Below, piece by piece: positions 43,165-51,593 of a stretch of 64,000 nt of DNA. The number at the start of each line of letters is the position of its first letter. The stretch's first letter is position 1. A model generated the notes under the pieces. That model was given only the letters and a program-made list of their open reading frames with translations, made no database searches and was not told the DNA's origin. The position numbers and the translations under genes were made by a program. Source of the stretch: JBJXGE01 sp046154185 (lineage in GTDB: Bacteria; Planctomycetota; UBA8108; UBA1146; JAJFFE01); assembly GCA_046154185.1 (NCBI GenBank), contig JBJXGE010000076.1, forward strand, positions 11,500 to 75,499, written 5' to 3'.

Positions 43165-46100
43165 CTAGTTACACGGCGCTACACATCCGAGCGCATCCGT
43201 CGTCGGATCCGGGCCGCACGTCGGGAATGGCGCGGGCGGAGCCGGACCGGCGGAGAACAAGTACGTGAGCGTGAAGACCGGGTCGCCGATGTTGATCTGG
43301 CCATCGTCGTTGCTGTCGCAACTGTCCTCGCACGGTGGCAGCGTCCCGCCCGAGAACAGATACGCCAACGTGTAGACCGGATCACCAATGTTCAGGTTCG
43401 CATCGTGATTGCAGTCCGCGCGACGAAGTTCGGGTGTTGCGACCGGCGGCTCGACGGAAGTCTCGATGATCACGGAGGAGGCCGTTTCCGGCACCCCGTC
43501 ACCATCGAGATCCGCCTCGAGCACGAGGTCGTACATCCGGAATGCGTCGTGATCTTCGGCGAAAACATCAACGTTCAGCCCCACGGTACTGCCGCCCGCG
43601 ATCTGCAGCGTACCAAAGACCGGCTCGCCAGGTGGTAGCCCGTTGAGCGAGACCGCCTGGTAGAGGTCGTTCATCGTCGTCGCAAAGAGGCGGAATTCCA
43701 CGGTCACCGAGTCGGTCGACGGATTCGTGACGTCACCCGTCAGCATGACTCCAGTTCCGACGCCGACCCCGACCGGATCATTCGGCCAGACGATGATGAT
43801 CGGCGGTCCCACTGCGAGTGAGCCGTTGCAACAGAACATGTGGCCCGTCGACTGATTCTCGAAACAGATGCGAAAGCACGAGATTCCGGGTCCAATCGGC
43901 GCCGCCAGCGTGATCGGCACGTTCACACACGTGCCGGCCGGCACCGTCACCGTCGCCGGATGCGTGATGCTGATGGGACCACCGAGCGAGCATCCCGGCC
44001 CCGGTGACAACGACGTCGAAGTGATGTTGTACGTCTGCGCGATGAGACCATCGTTGCAGACCATCGCAGTCACGTTTACCGTGCCGCTACTCCCGATTTG
44101 TTTATCCCAGGGCACATGGCAGCGCTCTTTGCACTTGCCATACGCTCCGGCTTCATACAGTTCGCGCACTTCGCCGGCGAGCAGCACGCGGTCGAAAATC
44201 TCGACTTCGTCGATGTTGCCTTCGAAGTAGTTGAAGACCGGGAATGTGCCCGCGCCGATGTAAAGCGGTTGGGCGTTACTCAGGTTGCCGTAGCCGAAGC
44301 CCGAGAATGTGTCGGGGTCGACGCGATTGCCATCGACGTACATTCGTACGCCATTCAGCGACCGATCGCGATCGTAGCTCACCGCCACGTGATGCCAGTT
44401 ACCATCGTTGACGTTGGCGGCGAGGTTCGTGGGGGTGAAGATGTTGCCGATCGATGTGTCTTGGATCAGGAACGACAAGTAGCCGCTCCCGTCCACGAAC
44501 AACGCATACCCGGGGCCGGTGCCATTCGTGTCGAGTTTCGACACGATCGAGTGCTCGCCCGGAATGTTGTCGGTGAGACGCACCCACGCGTCGATGGAGA
44601 AGTCGCCGACGGTTGGTCCCGTGGGTATCCCGAAGTCGAGTTTCGGATGATCGGCGACGGTCACTAAGTTCGTGCCGCCGTAGAAAAGCGACTCGGCGAC
44701 CAAGCCGCTCTGGTACGTCGTCTGCGCCACCTGACCATGGTTCCCCCACGCGATGTCCTCCGCTGTGGGCAGCGAAGTGTCGGTGTCGAGTGGCCACCAA
44801 CCGACCATGTCGAAGGGCGGCGAAACGCAACAGCACTCGGCGTTGGTCGCCGTTACTTCACCCACCAAGTTGAATCCGGTGACGACGCCATGCGTGTTCT
44901 CGACCACGACCTTGATGCAGTTCTCACCCGCGTGGAAGTAGCTCTGGTTCGTGACGACCACCGAGTCCGGTGGCAACTGGAAAGCGAAGCTCGGCACCGT
45001 CGTGAGAATTAAGAACCCGTTCAAGTACACTTTGGCGCGGTCATCCGACAACATGTCGAGCGACAACTGGGCATTCGAGAATCCTTCGCGCAAGCAGAAG
45101 CAAAATTGGTAGTCGAAAAAGCCGTTCGCGGTATTGATCGAGTGATAGATCCACGCGCTGCCGGTGGATCCCGGACCCACGAGCGGACCGTCCCACGCCG
45201 GGTGCTTCGCCTGCACTTCGGCGGCAATCGGTTCGGCCGAACCTAGGAACGGCGGCACCGCGCCATTTCCTGATGGGTCGCGATCACCGGTGACGAACCA
45301 CTCGTCATCCGGATTGTTGGGGGTGATCACGCCCGCGTACTGATCCCAGCCCGTGTTGAGCAGCACGACGAGGTCGCGCTGCGGGCACGGGAATTCGATC
45401 TCGGTCGTGATGCAGCATTCCTGCGATGGGCACTCCGTTGGCGGGACCGTCGGGTCCCCGGCAAGGATTCCCACGATTTGGTAACAAACTGTAGTTCCGG
45501 CCGGCGCGCCGACGTGCAAGTAGCTCGTGGCCGTCCCGCCGAGCGTCGCGATGAGCGTGCTGTTGCAAAGAATCTTGATCTGACTGTAACTCTGGCCGTT
45601 GATCCACGTGAGCAGCACGCTCCCCAGAATCGGACCGGGTTCACATTGCAGATTGAAGGGCGGTGCGCAGCCGAGGCAGCATTCGGCGGACGGACATTCC
45701 ACCACAAGGCCGACCGCATCCGCGACAACCCCCGCCACCTGGCAGCAGATCTGTGTGCCGGAAACGACACCGGTCAACACATAGGACGTCGCTGTGCCCG
45801 GCAACGTCGTGACGAGCGAGCCGTTGCAGTAGACATTGATGCTGAGATAGGGCTGGGCATTCGTCCAAGACAGCAAGATATTGCCGCCCGGGATCAGCAG
45901 AGTGCAGGTCAAATTGATCGGCGGCTGGCAGCCGCTGCAACATTCTTCCGACGGGCAACGCTCCGGCGGAGTGCCAGGAGTCGTCGACACGAGGCCGACG
46001 ACGCGACAGCAGACTTGTTCGCCCGGGAGAATCGAACTCACGTAGCTCGTGGCCGTGCCCGGCAAAAAGGCGACGACGACACCGCCGCATTCGATCTCGA

Positions 46101-46863
46101 TTCCGAAATACGGTTGGCCGTTCGTCCAGTTGAGGACGAAGCCGCCAACGAGCGGATCGTAGAAGCAAGTGACGTTCACCGGCGGGAGGCAATCCGTGCA
46201 GCACAAGGCCGACGGGCAACGCGTGACCGTTCCGTCGGTGTTGAAGATCACTCCAATGACACGACAGCAGAACTGCGTCGCCGGTGGCGGCGCCGGAAGC
46301 GTGACAGTGGTGGTGGTCCCACTCAGGATGCTGACGACCGTGCCGTTGCACTCGATCTCGATGGCCGCATACACCTGCGGGTTGTACCAGCTCAAGAACA
46401 CCGTTCCCGTCGCCGCGTCATAGAAGCACCTCACATCCAACGGCGGGAGGCACCCGATGCAGCAGTCCGCGGACGGACAGTAGATCGGCGGCGCGCCGGG
46501 GATGTTGAGCACGCCGACCACTTGGCAGCAGAGCTGCGGGAGCGCCGGCGAGGGGAAAAAAGTAAAGCTGGTCGCGGTTCCGGGGAGCTGTGCGATCAGC
46601 ACGCCGCACACGATGTCGATCTGATCGTAGATTTGTGAGTTCGTCCATGTGAGCGTCACGTTGCCGACGGCGTCGGCTGTACACGTGACGTTGGCCGGCG
46701 GGATACACGCCAACTGAGCTGCGGCCGGCACTGTGAAAGACAACAACAAACCCAACGCGCAACACAGCAGTGTGAAGCGCGCGTCGAGCAAGCGATGGAT
46801 CCGCCCGTGTCCGATGGGATTTTCTGATCGCCGTCCGCACGGCGGTAAACACAAAGATTTCAT
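43165..46863 (-). CDS. Giant secreted protein: Cys-rich FN3-like repeats, LamG and dockerin-like module
   Basis: 1232 aa. The ATG at 46863 has AAAGG 8 bp upstream; a GTG three codons earlier is less likely. After a signal peptide (FTLLCCALGLLLSFTVPAAA) come five tandem repeats of about 85 aa (roughly 50-480), each with the pattern PPxNxxC...WxNxQxYxxIxI.C...LPGTATSY...CC..VG...CPS..CC..C. Next is an unassigned beta-rich domain (about 490-690), then a LamG/concanavalin-like domain (about 700-910; MVGWWPLDTD, FSIDAWVRL, WHHVAVSYDRD). Ig-like regions and the dockerin-like pair (DCNHDANLNIGDPV, DSNDDGQINIGDPV) end it. Likely a surface or matrix protein; ligand unknown. Confidence 0.88.
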   Translation of the reverse strand: MKSLCLPPCGRRSENPIGHGRIHRLLDARFTLLCCALGLLLSFTVPAAAQLACIPPANVTCTADAVGNVTLTWTNSQIYDQIDIVCGVLIAQLPGTATSFTFFPSPALPQLCCQVVGVLNIPGAPPIYCPSADCCIGCLPPLDVRCFYDAATGTVFLSWYNPQVYAAIEIECNGTVVSILSGTTTTVTLPAPPPATQFCCRVIGVIFNTDGTVTRCPSALCCTDCLPPVNVTCFYDPLVGGFVLNWTNGQPYFGIEIECGGVVVAFLPGTATSYVSSILPGEQVCCRVVGLVSTTPGTPPERCPSEECCSGCQPPINLTCTLLIPGGNILLSWTNAQPYLSINVYCNGSLVTTLPGTATSYVLTGVVSGTQICCQVAGVVADAVGLVVECPSAECCLGCAPPFNLQCEPGPILGSVLLTWINGQSYSQIKILCNSTLIATLGGTATSYLHVGAPAGTTVCYQIVGILAGDPTVPPTECPSQECCITTEIEFPCPQRDLVVLLNTGWDQYAGVITPNNPDDEWFVTGDRDPSGNGAVPPFLGSAEPIAAEVQAKHPAWDGPLVGPGSTGSAWIYHSINTANGFFDYQFCFCLREGFSNAQLSLDMLSDDRAKVYLNGFLILTTVPSFAFQLPPDSVVVTNQSYFHAGENCIKVVVENTHGVVTGFNLVGEVTATNAECCCVSPPFDMVGWWPLDTDTSLPTAEDIAWGNHGQVAQTTYQSGLVAESLFYGGTNLVTVADHPKLDFGIPTGPTVGDFSIDAWVRLTDNIPGEHSIVSKLDTNGTGPGYALFVDGSGYLSFLIQDTSIGNIFTPTNLAANVNDGNWHHVAVSYDRDRSLNGVRMYVDGNRVDPDTFSGFGYGNLSNAQPLYIGAGTFPVFNYFEGNIDEVEIFDRVLLAGEVRELYEAGAYGKCKERCHVPWDKQIGSSGTVNVTAMVCNDGLIAQTYNITSTSLSPGPGCSLGGPISITHPATVTVPAGTCVNVPITLAAPIGPGISCFRICFENQSTGHMFCCNGSLAVGPPIIIVWPNDPVGVGVGTGVMLTGDVTNPSTDSVTVEFRLFATTMNDLYQAVSLNGLPPGEPVFGTLQIAGGSTVGLNVDVFAEDHDAFRMYDLVLEADLDGDGVPETASSVIIETSVEPPVATPELRRADCNHDANLNIGDPVYTLAYLFSGGTLPPCEDSCDSNDDGQINIGDPVFTLTYLFSAGPAPPAPFPTCGPDPTTDALGCVAPCN

Positions 46864-47215
46864 GGTAAGCACCTTTCTTCGGGAGCATGAGCTCGACTCC
46901 CGTTCTGGAATTGTTGCCGGTGCGTCACTCGGCAGAGTTCAGTCCCTTATTCGCCGTGGCGCGTTGGGTCACCAGCTCGAAGTGGTGTGTCTCGACGCTT
47001 CCGCACGCCTGCAATCAAACTCCCCGCGCGATCGCTCCTTTCCGTCGCGGAGCGCGGCTAAAAGCCGCGACCGTCGAACTGCAAGCGACGTCCGGCTGGA
47101 ACGGGCGCAAAGAAATCCGTAAATCATTAACTGAGCGGAAGGAAAGCGATTCCAACGAATAGCAGAACGAGTCGGCGCCGCAGCCGACTGAGAACAAGAA
47201 GGCACTCCGCCAGAG
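46864..47215. other. 352-bp non-coding stretch
   Basis: Lies upstream of the giant secreted-protein gene and should hold its promoter. It contains a short perfect hairpin (cgcggct/agccgcg, 47053-47069, loop AAA). No ORF looks real. The last 20 bp already resemble the sequence 3' of the aminotransferase gene. Confidence 0.5.
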
Positions 47216-47350
47216 TCATAGAGTGAAATCTAGACTGCCGAGGATGGTGATATTTTCGCGCGTGGAACCGAAGGCGCTGGCGGGGAAACCCAGCAAGTTG
47301 AACTCGGCGAGTAGATCCGATCATCGCGCCGCGATGGGAAAAAGTGATCT
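47216..47350 (-). pseudogene. Duplicated C-terminal fragment of the PLP aminotransferase gene
   Basis: The minus strand repeats the last 45 codons of the intact gene at 48383-49375 with about 80% identity: LFPIAAR, then ...AEF..LG.PAS.FGS.R.NITILGSLDFTL and stop. The Trp codon of AARWSD (48488-48490 in the intact copy) is TGA here (47321-47323), at the same 35-codon distance from the stop. Upstream the homology ends and a dockerin gene begins. It is a dead partial copy. Confidence 0.85.
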
Positions 47351-47378
47351 CATTGCGCTGCGGATGACTGCGCCGCGC

Positions 47379-48224
47379 TCATGGGCAATCGTACACCGAG
47401 CAAACGAGGTCATCGGGCCTCGGGTCGGGTCCGCAACTCGAAAGCGGGCGGGGCGGGGCAGCGCCGCCGGCGAACAAATACGTCAGTAGATATATGGGAT
47501 CGGCAATGCCCTCGAGGATCCCGTTGTCATTGACGTCGGCGGCGTCATCGCAGAATAGCTGGACGGTTGTGCCGAAGTACCAGTTGAGCAGCAGGATCGG
47601 ATCGAACAGGTCGAGCCCGCCATCCGAGTTCGCATCGCCACGCAAAAAATCGGATGGCGCGACGATGATCAGTGTCCCCGGCTCGAGGCTGGGAGTGTAT
47701 TCCGAGTCCGAGCAGTTGGTGCCGAAGAACAGGATCAACAGCGTCCAATCCGTGCATGCGCACGGTTCGAGGAGCGTGGCTCCCGTCGCCAGCCCGAGGT
47801 ACGTCGCACGATAGAGCTCGAGGTCCAGCCCGAACTGAAGCCACGGTCCGGTGGCGGAGAGCGAAGTGATGAGAGACGCTTCCCACCCCTCGTTTTCAAT
47901 GTTGATCGACGCGTAGTCCGGCTCATTCCCCACCAGCATCTCGAAGACAGCCGATCCCAACACGACCGAGACGACTTGAGCCACCGCCGCATCGTGCGAC
48001 ACCGCGATATGCCAAGCAGATGTGCTGTCGTGGCAAAAAGCCCCGCTCTGTAGGTGGTCGAAGTGAACTTGGACGGTGGCGGTTCCGCCCGTCGCTGCCA
48101 CGGCGTCGGTCACCGTTAAGACACGGTCTGGATCGAGAGCATAGCCCTGCGCGGCAAGGGGAATGGGAGTGATGATCAATGAGAATGAGAGTATGACGAC
48201 CAGCCGACGACCAAATCGTTGCAT
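47379..48224 (-). CDS. Secreted protein with dockerin-like module
   Basis: 281 aa; GGAGG 6 bp before the ATG and a signal peptide LVVILSFSLIITPIPLAAQ. The body (about 28-190) begins YALDPDRVLTVTDAVAATGGTATVQVHFDH, a cohesin-like or adhesin beta-sandwich pattern seen in planctomycete secreted proteins. The dockerin-like pair is DANSDGGLDLFDPI and DVNDNGILEGIADPI (with a two-residue insertion), with tail CGPDPRPDDLVC and CP at the end. It lies between the intact aminotransferase gene and the dead copy of its 3' end, so it may have entered with that duplication. Confidence 0.8.
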   Translation of the reverse strand: MQRFGRRLVVILSFSLIITPIPLAAQGYALDPDRVLTVTDAVAATGGTATVQVHFDHLQSGAFCHDSTSAWHIAVSHDAAVAQVVSVVLGSAVFEMLVGNEPDYASINIENEGWEASLITSLSATGPWLQFGLDLELYRATYLGLATGATLLEPCACTDWTLLILFFGTNCSDSEYTPSLEPGTLIIVAPSDFLRGDANSDGGLDLFDPILLLNWYFGTTVQLFCDDAADVNDNGILEGIADPIYLLTYLFAGGAAPPRPLSSCGPDPRPDDLVCSVYDCP

Positions 48225-48382
48225 TGGTTTCCTCCTTCTCCCCCGTGAGGCACATGCCGGATCCTATCTTGCGGCGTGGAGAACGAAAGAGTGCCTTGCC
48301 GAAGCTTCGCGTCCTCACGCCGGCCTGCGGTTCCTCGCAACGCGGCCGCCTTTACTCAGAAAAAGGAAGTACGCCGCCAGCT

Positions 48383-49375
48383 TCATAGAGTGAAATTCAG
48401 ACTGCCGAGGATGGTGATATTTTTGCGTGCGGAACCGAATACGCTGGCGGGGAGACCGAGCACGCCGAACTCGGCGACTAGATCCGACCATCGCGCTGCG
48501 ATGGGGAAAAGGTAGCGGGGAGTCGCACTCGCCGTCGGCCTTGGTAATTCCAGCGGCAATGCCGCGCAGAGGCGGTTTTGAGCAGAGTCGAGTTCGCGCG
48601 CAACCGTAGCGGGCAAGTCAAAGTGCGACGCGAGAAGTTCGTGGGCGCGAATGAGGTTCGCTTGGGGTGGTGGCTGATGACGAAATAACGGCGTCAATGC
48701 AAGGACATCCGTTATCGGCACCAACGTGACACCGAAGAGTCGCGGCGACAGCCAGCCTTTGGTCAGCGAGTGCAGCAGCAGCGTTTGGCCCGTCCGCAGC
48801 AGATTCAGAGTCGAACCGTGGAACCGTGTTTCGAACGTATAGACCGCATCGAGTAACAGACGACGTCGAGAACTGGCGGCGAGCCAAGCAGTGAGCGCGC
48901 TGACATCCGCCGAATCGAGCCAGCGCCCGAGTGGTTTGAGCGGATTCGTGACGACGAGCAGCTCCGGCGCGGTCTCGGTATCACAATCGGCGGCGGGCCA
49001 ACGCGGCGCCGGCAGCGTCGGAAATGTCCGCGGCGCCAAGCCGGCGGCACTCGCCAGTTCACCATAGACAGGATAGTTGTCTTCCGGCAGCCACAGTCTC
49101 GCGCCCTTCGCGGCGTAGTATTGGAACAAAACAGCGAGACTGTGGCGCACACCGCACGAGACGAGCGCACGGCGTGCGGTCTCCGGCGGGAAGTCGAACA
49201 ACTTCGCCCACCGCGCGGCCAAGTCGCAGCGATGCACCGTGTGTTCAGCGGTATGAGTTGCGGGTGGAATGTGCCGAGTCAGCGCGCGGTACAGGTTCGT
49301 CTCCGCGCAATCCAGCACATCTTTCCGTTCGTGCTGCATCTGCGCCCGCAATTGCTGAAAGTCCGCGAAGTTCAT
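48383..49375 (-). CDS. PLP-dependent aminotransferase, class I/II-like
   Basis: 330 aa fold-type I PLP enzyme, shorter than most (about 360-400). The N-terminal helix region is followed by LVSCGVRHSLAVLFQYY and LWLPEDNYPVYGELASAAGL. VVTNPLKPLGRW (the N-P box), then LLLDAVYTFE and HSLTKGWLSPRLFG supply the cofactor pocket, with Lys205 the likely Schiff-base residue. The histidinol-phosphate aminotransferase group is closest in style. Its ATG overlaps the radical-SAM stop (ATGA), so both should act on one pathway. A dead copy of its C-terminus lies 1.2 kb away. Confidence 0.82.
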   Translation of the reverse strand: MNFADFQQLRAQMQHERKDVLDCAETNLYRALTRHIPPATHTAEHTVHRCDLAARWAKLFDFPPETARRALVSCGVRHSLAVLFQYYAAKGARLWLPEDNYPVYGELASAAGLAPRTFPTLPAPRWPAADCDTETAPELLVVTNPLKPLGRWLDSADVSALTAWLAASSRRRLLLDAVYTFETRFHGSTLNLLRTGQTLLLHSLTKGWLSPRLFGVTLVPITDVLALTPLFRHQPPPQANLIRAHELLASHFDLPATVARELDSAQNRLCAALPLELPRPTASATPRYLFPIAARWSDLVAEFGVLGLPASVFGSARKNITILGSLNFTL

Positions 49376-50712
49376 GAGGTGTTGGTCACGTTCACTTCAC
49401 TCGCTCGGTCTTCGAGCGACGCAAGGCAACGGCCGTCCGCCATCAAGTTCCAGCTTCGCGCGATGCCGCGAGCGCGTTCCCAGAAAAGGCTCGGCTCCGT
49501 GTAGGCGGCGATACGGAGGGGTCGGCCTCGCCATTCGCCGCGAAACACCGGTGAGCCCCATGGTAGACGCGCTTCTTCCACGAAGCCGTGCGTGGCGGCG
49601 AATTCCAGCACGAGCGCGAGCGGCACTTGATGCGCGTGGCTCCATTCATTTGCGGCGTGCCGGTGATAAACGGATTCGACGCTCGTGCTGACGTAGAGTT
49701 CCTTGAAGCAGAGTTCCGGCACGCCGAGCGCCGTCGCCCAATCCACGTAGGATTCCAAGATTGACAGGCTGTCCACTCCGCCGCGTTGCAGTACACAAGT
49801 AAAGCGCAGCCGCAGACCCGGCCAAAGCGCACGTCCTACGTTCCACGTTGTTGCGATGGCTGCTACGTCGGTCCGCAGGTTCATCAGTCGTCCGCTCGTG
49901 TCGTCGTCGTGATGATGCCGCGACACCGCGAGGACGCCGAGACCGGCGGACGCGTAAGCCGCCAACGCCGCCGCTCGTGGGTCGCTTTCACGTCGAGCGA
50001 GGTGATGGCCGTTGGTGATGAGCACGGCTTTACTCAGCTCCGCCTTGCCAACCGCGATCAACTCGCAGAGCCGCTGCTGCCGCACCAGTCCCGGTTCGCC
50101 GCCGCCCGTTATGACGAATCGTTCCGCCCCGCGAGCGCGAGCCACCGCCGCGAGCCGCGCAACCTGTGTGAGGTCGAGTTCCGCTTGCTCCTGTTCGGCG
50201 GAAGCCGACGCGTCGGAAAAACAAAAGGGACAGGATGCCTGGCACCCGAGCGCGATCGGCAGCACGGAAAATGTGCGCGGTTGCAGGTGCGCGTAATCAC
50301 GCAACACCGGCTGCAGCAACCGCAGCGAGTGCGCGCACGCTTCCTCCACCGCGACCGAGACGAGCCGTCCGCCGGGCGCATCCCCTTCGATGAAAGCCAC
50401 GCCATCGAGTGGAATAGTCGGCGACTCGACGTAGCGGCCGAGCCCGGTTCGCGTGTTTAGCCGCAGCGCGCTCGACAAAACTCTCGTGCGCAGCGCGACG
50501 AGCCGGTTTCCCGGGAGCGCGAGTTTTTCCAGCAGCGCGGCGGCCTTGCGAATGCCGATGTCCAACTCGTCGGCACGCAATAGAAAGAACCGGTCGGGAA
50601 ACGTGCTCTCCGGCACACCCGCCTTCGAGTACGTACGAGCATACTTGTCGTATCCGCGTACGAAGTTCGACAACGCCGTGACGTGCCAAAGGGTCTCGTA
50701 GCTCGAACTCAT
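49372..50712 (-). CDS. Radical SAM protein
   Basis: 446 aa. The cluster motif CQASCPFC (Cys near 155, 159 and 162) is followed by FVITGGGEPGLV (the GGE box) and KAVLITNGHHLA. A 150-residue N-terminal extension (YETLWHVTALSNFVRGYDKYARTYSKAG...) has no family I can name, and there is no SPASM-like Cys-rich C-terminus. The reaction is unknown. Coupled by ATGA to the aminotransferase gene. No clear Shine-Dalgarno precedes the ATG at 50712. Confidence 0.85.
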   Translation of the reverse strand: MSSSYETLWHVTALSNFVRGYDKYARTYSKAGVPESTFPDRFFLLRADELDIGIRKAAALLEKLALPGNRLVALRTRVLSSALRLNTRTGLGRYVESPTIPLDGVAFIEGDAPGGRLVSVAVEEACAHSLRLLQPVLRDYAHLQPRTFSVLPIALGCQASCPFCFSDASASAEQEQAELDLTQVARLAAVARARGAERFVITGGGEPGLVRQQRLCELIAVGKAELSKAVLITNGHHLARRESDPRAAALAAYASAGLGVLAVSRHHHDDDTSGRLMNLRTDVAAIATTWNVGRALWPGLRLRFTCVLQRGGVDSLSILESYVDWATALGVPELCFKELYVSTSVESVYHRHAANEWSHAHQVPLALVLEFAATHGFVEEARLPWGSPVFRGEWRGRPLRIAAYTEPSLFWERARGIARSWNLMADGRCLASLEDRASEVNVTNTS

Positions 50713-50828
50713 TGCATTGGATTGTTCAACAACAGGAAGCGTCCAGCAAGCCGTAGATGCGCCAGGCCGTAACGCCGGAAACTTAGCATGCGGACGCCAT
50801 TGCTCAGCGAATGTCTCGTCAAAGCAGG

Positions 50829-50911
50829 CGAGCCCCAGATCGAGCGCTTGCGCCGATCTGGGGCTCGATGGCTGGTCGTGTTGAGGCTACTGTCGCACTG
50901 CAGCATCCCTA
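50829..50911. repeat. 3'-UTR hairpin element, copy 1
   Basis: A strong hairpin (cgagccccagatcg at 50829-50842, complement at 50854-50867, inner gcgc/gcgc) is followed at 50888-50911 by a 24-nt stretch that recurs at 52669-52692 with three mismatches. Copy 2 serves as the terminator of the lipoprotein gene. Here the minus-strand stop TAG of an 18-codon ORF is inside the conserved stretch. Unlike copy 2 it lacks a T-run. Confidence 0.7.
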
Positions 50912-50965
50912 CTCGCGAATTGATGGATTCTCAGGCTCGAGCCCAAGTAGAGCTCGTGCCTTCAT
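50909..50965 (-). CDS. Tiny ORF (18 aa) upstream of the radical SAM gene
   Basis: Encodes MKARALLGLEPENPSIRE after AAGGAATAAGG, a fair ribosome-binding site. It follows the two small membrane-protein genes by 9 bp and ends inside hairpin element copy 1. It could be a true peptide, a leader, or the truncated 5' end of a gene cut by the repeat. Coding status is uncertain. Confidence 0.35.
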   Translation of the reverse strand: MKARALLGLEPENPSIRE

Positions 50966-50974
50966 CCTTATTCC

Positions 50975-51163
50975 TTATTCTTTATCGCCAGCGGAGGAAT
51001 CAACCGTGGATTCTCGACGCACCAGAGCACGCTCCCACGCTGTTAGGTCTTCCGATCGGCTGTGGTGCGGGTCGGCAGCCTCGCCGAGACCCACACTGAG
51101 AATTGCCATCGAGGTGATCGCAACCACGAAGACACCGACTCCGAAAATGATTGCTGTGCTCAT
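50975..51163 (-). CDS. Small membrane protein
   Basis: 62 aa. One N-terminal transmembrane helix (STAIIFGVGVFVVAITSMAI) and a polar tail with many charges. The ATG overlaps the stop of the gene before it by four bases (ATGA), so both are translated together. No known family; in the same orientation as the radical SAM gene downstream. Confidence 0.65.
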   Translation of the reverse strand: MSTAIIFGVGVFVVAITSMAILSVGLGEAADPHHSRSEDLTAWERALVRRESTVDSSAGDKE

Positions 51164-51339
51164 GGATTGCCAACCCTTCGACCGGACAGCACGAGCGCAC
51201 CGAGCGAGAGAATCGAGGGCACCCAAATACCGACGAACACGCCCTCGTCCCGCTGTCCGCTAAACCAAAGGTAGACCGAGAAGGCAAACGAGATTCCAGC
51301 GGCAAAGAGGATCAACAATTTTGCCGATCGGATTTTCAT
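51160..51339 (-). CDS. Small membrane protein with two transmembrane helices
   Basis: 59 aa. GGAGG lies 8 bp before the ATG at 51339. Two hydrophobic helices (AKLLILFAAGISFAFSVYLW and VFVGIWVPSILSLGALVLS) flank a short loop FSGQRDEG. Similar small proteins of about 60 aa are frequent in planctomycete genomes but unnamed. First gene of the coupled pair. Confidence 0.7.
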   Translation of the reverse strand: MKIRSAKLLILFAAGISFAFSVYLWFSGQRDEGVFVGIWVPSILSLGALVLSGRRVGNP

Positions 51340-51593
51340 GGCGCTAACCTCCAGTTTCCGGTTTTTCGACACGGGCTCGTCACTCATGCCGAGACACTGA
51401 TGACTGCGCCTGTGCGAAGTCGAGAGCGAGCTTTCGTGATTGAGTTCGCCAAGCGGATAGCAATCGGATTCAAAATGTGTCGCCCGACGTGGGCCCGCGG
51501 TTTGCAATTGCAGCCAATATCGCTACAGACCTCGGCCGAGCCCCCGATTAATCCTGTGCATTTCTCCGCGCATTCGAAGCGCGTCGGGGTTGG

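Noticed and set aside
50909..50965. The 18-aa ORF as a RiPP precursor for the radical SAM enzyme
   Set aside because: No Cys, Ser/Thr-rich or repeated core and no leader-like segment; retained only as an uncertain small ORF.
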